Assembly: GCA_021795795.1 (NCBI GenBank)
Contig: JAJYPA010000190.1
Location: forward strand, 1 to 13,546
Source: Pseudomonadota bacterium
Lineage (GTDB): Bacteria > Pseudomonadota > Gammaproteobacteria > Halothiobacillales > Halothiobacillaceae
Reading direction: 5' to 3'
Length of the DNA stretch: 13,546 nucleotides
The notes under the pieces are model-generated. The model did no database searches and had not been told where the DNA came from. It saw nothing but the letters and a program-made list of their open reading frames with translations. This document shows positions 7,804 to 13,546 of this stretch, one piece after another (within the stretch, counting starts at the first letter, position 1; every line of letters starts with the position of its first letter). Position numbers and translations under genes: made by a program.

Positions 7804-8697
7804 ATGCCAATACCAGAAATCCAGCTCGATACGTGGTCGCACCAAGGGTCGATTACCCAATCGAGTAACACGTACAACTCAATCAAGAACGTCCTTGAGG
7901 CAAGCACCACGCCCTACGCGAGTAAGAACTTCAGGGTGTTTCTGCAGGGCTCGTATGGCAACGACACCAACATATACGCGGAGAGCGACGTGGATATTGT
8001 CATTTGCCTAGACGACTGCTTTCAGAGCGATCTGACAGAGCTGAAGGAAGACGAGAGGGCGGCGTACAAGTCGGCATTTCGCGATGCCACCTATACTCAC
8101 GCCGACTTCAAGCAGCACGTGCTGTCGGTGTTGACGAAACAGTATGGGGACGCCGTCACGGTCGGCGACAAGGCCATCGCCATTGACGCTAACAGCTCGC
8201 GCCGAAAGGCCGACGTGATCGTGGCCATTCAGTTCCGTCGGTACTTCAAGTTCCGATCCTCAATCGATTCGAGATACGACGAGGGCATCTGCTTCTGGAA
8301 TGGCAAAGGCGAAATGATCGCGAACTACCCGAAGCAGCATTCGGCCAATCTGACCGCCAAGCATCAGGTCTCGTCCAAGTGGCTGAAGCCAATGGCACGC
8401 GTGTTCAAAAACATGCGCAGTCGGATGGTCGACGATGGCTTGATCAAGGCTGATGTCGCGCCCTCGTACTACCTCGAAGGGCTGCTATACAATGTGCCGA
8501 ATGAGAAGTTCACATCAAGCTACCAGGACTGCGTCGTCAACGTGCTGAACTGGTATCGGCAGGAAGCTAAGAAGGTTGATCTCGTGTGCGCCAACGAGCA
8601 GTATTACCTGCTGCGCGACAGATCTCACACGTGCTGGCCGCAGGCGAATTGCGACACCTTCGTAGAAGCTGCTGTCAACCTTTGGAACGATTGGTAG
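7804..8697 (+). CDS. CBASS CD-NTase (cGAS/DncV-like nucleotidyltransferase)
   Basis: The 297-aa protein is the synthase of the CBASS module, which makes a cyclic di- or trinucleotide signal when phage infection is sensed. It carries the nucleotidyltransferase signature QGSYGNDT at 48-55 followed by SDVDIVI at 61-67, giving metal-binding D62 and D64. The third carboxylate is probably D137 in KADVIVAI. The C-terminal half (about 180-297) fits the helical domain of the SMODS/OAS-type fold. It lies 12 nt downstream of the CapV-like gene in the same direction. No E1/E2-JAB (Cap2/Cap3) or HORMA/TRIP13 genes follow, which fits Type I CBASS. I cannot assign the clade or the nucleotide product from sequence alone, so no cdn letter is given. 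No frameshift or missing residue is seen. Confidence 0.9.
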   Translation: MPIPEIQLDTWSHQGSITQSSNTYNSIKNVLEASTTPYASKNFRVFLQGSYGNDTNIYAESDVDIVICLDDCFQSDLTELKEDERAAYKSAFRDATYTHADFKQHVLSVLTKQYGDAVTVGDKAIAIDANSSRRKADVIVAIQFRRYFKFRSSIDSRYDEGICFWNGKGEMIANYPKQHSANLTAKHQVSSKWLKPMARVFKNMRSRMVDDGLIKADVAPSYYLEGLLYNVPNEKFTSSYQDCVVNVLNWYRQEAKKVDLVCANEQYYLLRDRSHTCWPQANCDTFVEAAVNLWNDW

Positions 8698-9073
8698 TGA
8701 ACGACGCGAGAGCATCATGAATTGAGCCTAATGCGCAACCCGCCGTCGCATAGCTGCCTGGACGCTGGGCGAGACGTTAGCTGATCTTGGTGTCGATGAC
8801 CTAGGCGCTGGGATCGAGGCCTCGGGAGCCGGAAGGAGGATGGTTTCTGTCGGTACCCGGCTTTCGTCGAAGAAAGGCAGGCTCTCAACGCGATTTTCGG
8901 GGAGCCTGGAAGCTCTGCGGTTATGGGTGGCGACGGTGCGCAGGGGAGCTTGTGGCGCCTCATCTGCAGAAAAGTCCTGGCCGCGCCTCAACTGAATTTC
9001 CTTGTTCCATGATACTGCCCCAAGATAACCCGCTGGAGCCAGTAGCTTGGCCAAAGGCCTAACCAAAAAACAG

Positions 9074-9129
9074 AACGCCGCCTAGCGAGTGTTTACACAG
9101 AGCAAGCGGTTACGCTTAACGGCGGTGTT
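9074..9129. repeat. Multi-armed inverted repeat at the defence/tra junction
   Basis: The outer arms AACGCCGCC (9074-9082) and GGCGGTGTT (9121-9129) pair over nine positions with one G-T wobble. Inside, AAGCG (9104-9108) and CGCTT (9113-9117) form a perfect five-bp hairpin with loop GTTA. GTG..CAC around 9089-9098 can form a small third arm. The result is a three-way-junction shape. It may be a folded RNA leader, an element end or a protein-binding site; no function is shown by the sequence. Confidence 0.45.
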
Positions 9130-9192
9130 GATCCCAAGCCGACTATCCGCCACCTCTCCCTACCTCCACAACCGCACGCTGAGATGCTGCTG

Positions 9193-9229
9193 CTGACCTG
9201 CTACTCACTGCGCATTGGGAATAGGTCAG
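9193..9229. repeat. Inverted repeat CTGACCT/AGGTCAG upstream of traG
   Basis: CTGACCT (9193-9199) and AGGTCAG (9223-9229) are perfect seven-bp inverted arms separated by 23 nt, about 110 nt before the traG start. They could be a two-site operator or the stem of a leader RNA. Seven-bp repeats also occur by chance in a region of this size. Confidence 0.3.
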
Positions 9230-9285
9230 AGTTGCTGGTGAATAAGTGGGAAATCCTGATTGTGGTCAGCATGCACCCAAAACAG

Positions 9286-9311
9286 GTCCCCAATGGCCAT
9301 TCATAGGGGAC
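9286..9311. repeat. REP-like hairpin with GGGGACAG motif before traG
   Basis: GTCCCC (9286-9291) and GGGGAC (9306-9311) form a six-bp stem around a 14-nt loop. The loop contains the perfect palindrome AATGGCCATT (9292-9301). The downstream arm continues as GGGGACAGACTTTATTT. I associate GGGGACAG-bearing palindromes with REP-type repeats mobilised by IS200-like (RAYT) transposases; this is recollection and no copy number could be checked. It ends about 25 nt before the traG start codon. Confidence 0.4.
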
Positions 9312-9325
9312 AGACTTTATTTACC

Positions 9326-9329
9326 GGAG
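9326..9329 (+). promoter_or_regulatory. Ribosome binding site deciding the traG start
   Basis: GGAG lies six nt upstream of the ATG at 9336. The frame is open further upstream to a GTG at 9246, but that extension would be read through the REP-like hairpin and has no ribosome site, so the ATG at 9336 is chosen. Confidence 0.75.
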
Positions 9330-9335
9330 AGTGCC

Positions 9336-11567
9336 ATGGCAGTAGAGCCGCATAAAATTTACCAGATTGCCAAAGCGCAAGGCGATATGACCCGTATCGT
9401 ATGGCCCGCGCTGGGGATGTTTATCATGATCTGTTTTTTGGCGACATGGGCCGCCACCGAGTATGCAGCTTACGCCTTTCAATATTCGACGGCGTTGGGG
9501 GCAACATTAGGGATGCCCCACGTCTACATGCCGTTCGACATTATCATCTGGAGCTGGAAGTACGACATCGGCCTGACGGGTCCCGTGCCTCATGTATTCA
9601 TGGTGGCGCACGTCATGATGGGTGTCGGTGGATTGCTGGCCCTGATCCTTCCGATTGCTTACGCCTACCGGCGCACGCGCAAACTGGATGGCGTTCAGAA
9701 TGACATGCATGGCTCCGCACATTTTTGTGACGACACGGAAGTGCATGCGACGGACTTGTTGCCCAACGAGAAAAATGCGGGTGGCGTCCTGTTCGGCGCG
9801 TATACCATGCTGAATAAAGCCGTTTATTATCTTCGTCACAATGGGCCAGAGCATATTCTAGTGTATGCGCCGACCCGATCTGGCAAGGGCGTAGGCATTG
9901 TAATCCCTACCCTCCTGTCCTGGTTGCAGAGCGTCTTTGTCTACGATATCAAGGGCGAAAACTGGCATCTCACCTCTGGGTTCCGCGAAAAAGTCCTTGG
10001 TCAACGTTGCATTCGCTTTGCGCCGTGGGATCTGGACTCAGCGCATTTTAACCCGCTGGACGAAATTCGCCTCGACCATAACCTGGTCAAGGACGTGATG
10101 AATATCTCTACGATGATCGTGGATCCCGATGGTAAGGGGCTCAGCGACCACTGGGCCAAGACCGGCTTTGACCTCATGACCGGGGTCGTCATCTTCGTGA
10201 AGCTGGCCAAGGAGTTGACCGGCGAGACACTGGAGAAAAAGCGGTGTCTGGCAACGGTTCAGGCCATTCTGTCTGATGGCGGACCGATACGGAAAATTGC
10301 GGAAGATATAGAAAAGACCCGGTTTGAGGAGAACGCAGATGATAAGGCCACACTCCAGGAGGGCTTTGCAGCGGTCATGACTTACGTGCGGGACACCGCA
10401 CACGAGATGATGGAAAGCGGTGAGGAAACGGACGAATGGCGGCTATTCGGATGGAAGGCAGCCGGTGAGGCAGCACAAAGTTATCTAAATAAAGCCGGCA
10501 ATGAGGCGTCTGGTGTGCTGTCCACGGCCATGAGCTTCTTGTCCATCTACCGGGACCCGTTGGTCGCCAGAAATACTTCCTATTCTGACTTTACCATTGA
10601 GAGCCTGATGGGTGGCCCCGATGTGGATGGCAAGCCATGCACCCGCAAGACTTCTTTCTACATGGTCAATCCGCCAACGGATGCGGACCGCCTGAAGCCT
10701 TTAACACGCTTATTGCTCAACCAGACGGTACGGCGCCTGACCGAAGAAATGGCTTTCGACGAAAGCGGTCAGGGTCATAGCATCCATCCGTACAGGCTTC
10801 TGTTACTCATCGATGAGTTTCCCAGTCTGGGCAAACTGGATGTGTTTCAGAAAGCGCTGGCTTTTATCGCGGGCTATGGACTCAAGGCCTTACTGATCAT
10901 ACAGAGCAAAAGCCAGCTCTATGCGGAATATACGAAGGATGAGGCTATTACCGACAACTGCCACATCCGCGTCGCCTATACGCCCAACCGGATCGACTCG
11001 GCGAAAGAACTTTCCGAGACCATCGGCAACTTCACGGCGAAGCATACACAGCGACAGTATTCCGGTGGGCGCTTGTCGGTACTCCTGCAGCACGTCAATA
11101 CCAACGAGCAGATATCTGCCAGAGCGCTGCTGACCCCCGAAGAGCTGATGCGTATGCCGGCATCCGATGAAATTGTTTTTGTGTCTGGCCACGCACCGAT
11201 CTATTGCCAGAAGATCATCTATTACACCGACCCGAACCTGAGTAAGCGCAGTGCGATCCCACCGCCGGCCAAGTCTTTTACACCCGTGGGAAAGCCTGCA
11301 GCGCAGGTTGTACGGCCTTTGGAGACACTGCCACCCATTAAAGCTGGTGAGTCTGGCGAGACTTTACCAACCTCCCCCACGATCATGGTTATCCCGATGG
11401 ATCCATTGCCGGAAGATAAAGACATGCCGGATCCCGCGCAAATTTTGGCGCAATGCGGAGAGGATGAAAGGCCTGTCCCGCCTGAGACGGAAAGTAAGGA
11501 GATGCCTTCTGGTGAAGACAGTCCCCTTGAAGGCGATGGAGATGAGCTCGATGAAGACCCTTACTAA
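9336..11567 (+). CDS. traG: Type IV secretion / conjugation coupling ATPase, TraG/VirD4 family
   Basis: The 743-aa protein is a coupling protein that links the relaxase-DNA complex to the mating channel and pumps DNA through the inner membrane. Two N-terminal membrane segments (about 22-48 and 86-110) flank a short periplasmic loop. The cytoplasmic P-loop ATPase has Walker A PTRSGKG at 179-185 and Walker B LLLLIDEF at 488-495 with D493/E494. FVYDIKGENW at 201-210 and FNPLDEI at 238-244 are typical TraG/VirD4 signatures. The region after about 640 is proline-rich and then strongly acidic, ending in DELDEDPY, probably a disordered tail. The following traF gene overlaps its last 17 nt, matching the traG-traF order of IncP-type transfer operons. 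The relaxase that normally lies nearby is not in the window. The reading frame is intact. Confidence 0.94.
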   Translation: MAVEPHKIYQIAKAQGDMTRIVWPALGMFIMICFLATWAATEYAAYAFQYSTALGATLGMPHVYMPFDIIIWSWKYDIGLTGPVPHVFMVAHVMMGVGGLLALILPIAYAYRRTRKLDGVQNDMHGSAHFCDDTEVHATDLLPNEKNAGGVLFGAYTMLNKAVYYLRHNGPEHILVYAPTRSGKGVGIVIPTLLSWLQSVFVYDIKGENWHLTSGFREKVLGQRCIRFAPWDLDSAHFNPLDEIRLDHNLVKDVMNISTMIVDPDGKGLSDHWAKTGFDLMTGVVIFVKLAKELTGETLEKKRCLATVQAILSDGGPIRKIAEDIEKTRFEENADDKATLQEGFAAVMTYVRDTAHEMMESGEETDEWRLFGWKAAGEAAQSYLNKAGNEASGVLSTAMSFLSIYRDPLVARNTSYSDFTIESLMGGPDVDGKPCTRKTSFYMVNPPTDADRLKPLTRLLLNQTVRRLTEEMAFDESGQGHSIHPYRLLLLIDEFPSLGKLDVFQKALAFIAGYGLKALLIIQSKSQLYAEYTKDEAITDNCHIRVAYTPNRIDSAKELSETIGNFTAKHTQRQYSGGRLSVLLQHVNTNEQISARALLTPEELMRMPASDEIVFVSGHAPIYCQKIIYYTDPNLSKRSAIPPPAKSFTPVGKPAAQVVRPLETLPPIKAGESGETLPTSPTIMVIPMDPLPEDKDMPDPAQILAQCGEDERPVPPETESKEMPSGEDSPLEGDGDELDEDPY

Positions 11568-12165
11568 CTTGTTCCTTATTCGCCGCCGTCCCCAATGGCG
11601 ACGATTGATACCCGTTGTAATCACAGGAGCCATCATCGCCTGCGCTATTATCGCCTGGAACAACGGTGATTGGCGGCTGAATTTATCCCCCAGCGAACCG
11701 ATGGGATTATGGTCGGTTCAGCCGTACAAAATCAGTGAACCTCTGCATGTCGGTGAGATCGTCACCCTCTGTCCACAGTTACCCGCAGGGTTTGATTATT
11801 CCTGGCTGGGTCACGATCAGGTGGCTAATGCATGCGCGGGTGGCGGCACGCCGTATATCAAAACCATTGTTGCAGACCCGGGGGATATCGTTCATGAGGA
11901 CCGTCATGGCGTGACGATCAATGGTACGCCATTGCCGGATAGCAGGCCGTTGCCGTTCACTACCAGCAAACCGCAAATCATCCTGCCACAGTGGCGAGGG
12001 GCGATCACACTGAAAGCCGGACAATACTGGGCCTACGGTGCCGGAGACCCCCGCTTTTCCTTCGACTCCCGGTACTGGGGACCGTTCGGCCGGTCGCAGG
12101 TGCAATCGGTCGCTCATCCCATCGCTGTTTTCAAATACAGGTACAGCCCGCGCATCACCAATTAG
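11551..12165 (+). CDS. traF: Conjugal transfer signal peptidase, TraF type (peptidase family S26)
   Basis: TraF-type peptidases of IncP-like systems process and circularise the TrbC pilin during mating-pair formation. The 204-aa protein has a basic N-terminus and one membrane anchor (about 19-35). The catalytic serine is probably S48 in SPSEPMGLW, the general-base lysine K104 in YIKTIVADPGD. The conserved late box FDSRYWGPF spans 171-179. The bulk lies in the periplasm. I chose the ATG at 11551, with GGAG (11538-11541) nine nt upstream; in-frame ATGs at 11542 and 11536 would add three or five residues. The frame is open much further upstream (to 11251), but that part lies inside traG and is not real. 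It overlaps traG by 17 nt, so the two are probably translationally coupled. No pilin gene is visible here. Confidence 0.88.
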   Translation: MKTLTNLFLIRRRPQWRRLIPVVITGAIIACAIIAWNNGDWRLNLSPSEPMGLWSVQPYKISEPLHVGEIVTLCPQLPAGFDYSWLGHDQVANACAGGGTPYIKTIVADPGDIVHEDRHGVTINGTPLPDSRPLPFTTSKPQIILPQWRGAITLKAGQYWAYGAGDPRFSFDSRYWGPFGRSQVQSVAHPIAVFKYRYSPRITN

Positions 12166-12207
12166 CGTATCTGACCGGCAGCACAAACAGGTACCTGATG
12201 GCCATTA

Positions 12208-12231
12208 CCAGATAGACATTCTTATCTGGGG
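12208..12231 (+). promoter_or_regulatory. Hairpin partly covering the adhesin's ribosome binding site
   Basis: In the 72-nt gap after traF, CCAGATA (12208-12214) and TATCTGG (12223-12229) form a perfect seven-bp stem with an eight-nt loop. The only purine-rich ribosome site, GGGG at 12228-12231 six nt before the ATG at 12238, lies half inside the 3' arm. Folding would hinder initiation, so the structure may act as a translational switch. No U-run follows, so it is not an intrinsic terminator. Confidence 0.45.
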
Positions 12232-12237
12232 CATGAA

Positions 12238-13546
12238 ATGCAGAAAACAACCTTGGCCGTGGCTATCTCCTCGGCGCTACTGATTGGTGTCTGGGCAAAC
12301 TCTGCCTGGGCACTTGTGGAATATTCATCAGCCAAGGATGTTGCCGTTGGTGATGGATCATCGGCCATTGGCCAGAATGACGTGGGCATCAACGGATCGG
12401 CCAATGGTTTAGGCAACACCAACATCAACGGCTACTTACCCTATACCAGCAGCACTCTGGACAATCAGGGAACGGCGGCGTCTGGTTCTTCGTCTGGATC
12501 CGGCAGCACATTGAGCAACAATCCCGCCACCGCGGTAGGTGACGGTTCCTATGTCTATTATAACGGTTCAGATCACTACGAGCCGGGAACGGCTGTGGGT
12601 TCGTACAGTGCCGCTAACGGTAATGCGACAGTCGTGGGATCGGGAACACAAGCCGGCTTGGCCGGACTATCGGATTCCATCCCTGTCTCACAAGATGATA
12701 CCGCCATCGCCGGGCGTATTGATTCTGGGTCGGACAATACCGCCATAGGAGGTGGTACGGTGACGACGGGCAACGGGAATATTGCCGAAGGCGAATATGC
12801 CAGATCATCCGGAAACGGAAGTGTGGCCATTGGCTCAGACGCCACGGCAGGAAAAACCGCTCTCGCTCTCGCTCTCGATCCATCCACGGCAGTTGGATCA
12901 GGAGCCACTGCGACCGGCCAGAACTCCGAAGCCTACGGATACGATGCCTCGGCTACAGGTAATGAATCCCAAGCCCTTGGCACGAAGTCTCAGGCAAGCC
13001 TTGCTGACTCGGTAGCATTGGGGTCGGATAGCACGGCCAATACGGCGCAAACCGGGCAGGGCGACACGGAAACTATCCGTGGTCAAAGCTATTCACTGGC
13101 TGGGGGGTCGCCATCTGGCGAAGTCAGTGTTGGGTCTGCTTCGGGCGGCATAACCCGTCTGATCACCAATGTGGCTGCAGGGCAGATATCCTCGGTGAGC
13201 ACGCAAGCGGTCAACGGCAGTGAACTTTTTGCGACCAACCAGGCCATCAACAATCTACAGGTGACGCAATCCAGCCAGGGCGTCCTGCATTACACCACGT
13301 CCTCCGGCGCCGCCAGCTCCACGCCGACCGATACCGCCAGCGCGGGGACATCGGCAACCGGCCCGGTCACGATCTCCAATGTCGCCAATGGAACTATCGC
13401 AGCCGGATCGACAACGGCGGCCAACGGAAACGATGTGTATGAGGCCGAACAGGGTGCGCAGGCCGATGCCAATCGCGCACAGTACAATGCCGAAGGCTAT
13501 GCCGGCCAAGTTGCAGCCGTCGATAGTGGTCAGGCGTTGCAAGCCG
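12238..13546 (+). CDS. YadA-like trimeric autotransporter adhesin, N-terminal part, cut by window edge
   Basis: This is the start of a Type Vc surface adhesin, a trimeric fibre that binds surfaces or cells; I translated 436 codons with no stop. A signal peptide (MQKTTLAVAISSALLIGVW..., probable cleavage after A25 in NSAWA) sends it to the Sec pathway. A head domain of YadA-type repeats follows to about residue 270, with the recurring pattern [TS]AVG/AIG/ALG plus about ten residues, clearest at about 217-262. A neck motif with RLITNVAAG (307-315) and AVNGSELFATNQ (324-335) comes next. A second neck-like unit, ISNVANG (379-385) then NGNDVYEAEQ, begins the stalk. The C-terminal beta-barrel anchor must lie beyond the edge. 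The first ATG five nt upstream (12233) is in another frame. It lies 72 nt after traF, an unusual neighbour for a transfer operon. Composition is rich in Gly, Ser, Ala and Thr, as usual for this family. Confidence 0.92.
   Translation, partial: MQKTTLAVAISSALLIGVWANSAWALVEYSSAKDVAVGDGSSAIGQNDVGINGSANGLGNTNINGYLPYTSSTLDNQGTAASGSSSGSGSTLSNNPATAVGDGSYVYYNGSDHYEPGTAVGSYSAANGNATVVGSGTQAGLAGLSDSIPVSQDDTAIAGRIDSGSDNTAIGGGTVTTGNGNIAEGEYARSSGNGSVAIGSDATAGKTALALALDPSTAVGSGATATGQNSEAYGYDASATGNESQALGTKSQASLADSVALGSDSTANTAQTGQGDTETIRGQSYSLAGGSPSGEVSVGSASGGITRLITNVAAGQISSVSTQAVNGSELFATNQAINNLQVTQSSQGVLHYTTSSGAASSTPTDTASAGTSATGPVTISNVANGTIAAGSTTAANGNDVYEAEQGAQADANRAQYNAEGYAGQVAAVDSGQALQA
12859..12876 (+). repeat. 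In-frame hexanucleotide repeat (GCTCTC)x3 in the adhesin head
   Basis: Three perfect copies of GCTCTC encode (Ala-Leu)x3 at residues 208-213, between two YadA-type head repeats. A change in copy number would alter the length by two residues without shifting the frame. Confidence 0.6.

Larger units (their letters stand above)
8698..9335. other. Long non-coding stretch between the defence genes and the conjugation genes
   Basis: No convincing gene is present over about 640 nt. The only sizeable minus-strand frame (8728-9066, 112 codons) needs a TTG start, lacks a ribosome site and resembles no family I recognise. It may be decayed coding sequence. The perfect palindrome CGAGGCCTCG occurs at about 8815-8824. 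From 9074 onwards inverted repeats accumulate (listed separately). This looks like the junction between a defence cargo and the tra genes; traG transcription probably starts inside it, though no strong promoter is evident. Confidence 0.5.

Noticed and set aside
8728..9066. Minus-strand open frame of 112 codons
   Set aside because: It needs a TTG start, has no ribosome site, shows no recognisable domain and has a composition rich in Pro, Arg and Ser as in chance frames. It is kept only as possible decayed sequence in the junction entry.
9057..9129. Possible integron attC site (GTTAGGC on the minus strand next to a long inverted repeat)
   Set aside because: The opposite end reads GATCAAC rather than RYYYAAC, and the L-box arrangement does not fit. 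There is no integron integrase in the window.
9241..9270. AATCCTGAT as a possible IncP-like oriT nick site
   Set aside because: It matches only the ATCCTG core by chance-level similarity. No relaxase gene lies beside it and no matching flanking repeat was seen.
9246..9335. N-terminal extension of traG from GTG at 9246
   Set aside because: It would be translated through the REP-like hairpin and has no ribosome site, whereas the ATG at 9336 has a well-spaced GGAG.
11251..11550. Long form of traF starting within traG
   Set aside because: The segment is the +1 shadow of the traG tail with no signal-peptidase features. The membrane anchor and S26 boxes all lie after 11551.

Overview
The window reads as an accessory, mobile-element region of a Gram-negative bacterium, most likely a proteobacterium of moderate to fairly high GC content. 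The evidence is a VirD4/TraG-type coupling ATPase followed by a TraF-type S26 peptidase (IncP-like conjugation order) and a trimeric autotransporter adhesin, which needs an outer membrane. Conjugative elements of acidophiles such as Acidithiobacillus are one possibility, but the sequence alone cannot name the host. No rRNA, tRNA, CRISPR array or complete insertion sequence was seen.

Left part (1-6606, all on the minus strand): one apparent defence operon. It reads, in transcription order, serine recombinase (resolvase/invertase) -> hsdM -> hsdS -> OLD-type ATPase/TOPRIM nuclease -> hsdR. The hsdR gene is cut by the left edge, leaving 336 N-terminal residues with the nuclease and Walker A motifs. 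The recombinase and hsdM overlap by 14 nt and hsdM and hsdS by 11 nt. The OLD gene starts 106 nt after hsdS, and hsdR follows it by 18 nt. The core is a Type I restriction-modification system with two non-canonical members, the recombinase at the front and the OLD nuclease inside.

Middle (6607-8697): a 237-nt divergent intergenic region carries a good promoter candidate for the minus-strand operon. On the plus strand a two-gene CBASS anti-phage module follows: a CapV-like patatin phospholipase effector and, 12 nt later, a CD-NTase (cyclic oligonucleotide synthase). No ancillary Cap genes are present, so it resembles the minimal Type I CBASS layout.

Right part (8698-13546, plus strand): about 640 nt with no convincing gene separates the defence genes from the conjugation genes. 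It holds several inverted repeats and a REP-like hairpin containing GGGGACAG just upstream of traG. Then traG (743 aa) overlaps traF (204 aa) by 17 nt. A 72-nt gap with a hairpin that partly covers the Shine-Dalgarno sequence leads into a YadA-like trimeric autotransporter adhesin that runs off the right edge (436 codons visible).

Taken together, a restriction system, an OLD-family nuclease and an abortive-infection CBASS module sit beside the DNA-transfer genes of what is probably an integrative conjugative element or conjugative plasmid. The adhesin could help donor-recipient contact. The individual families are known. The least ordinary points are the recombinase translationally coupled to hsdM, the OLD gene between hsdS and hsdR, and the adhesin placed straight after traF.
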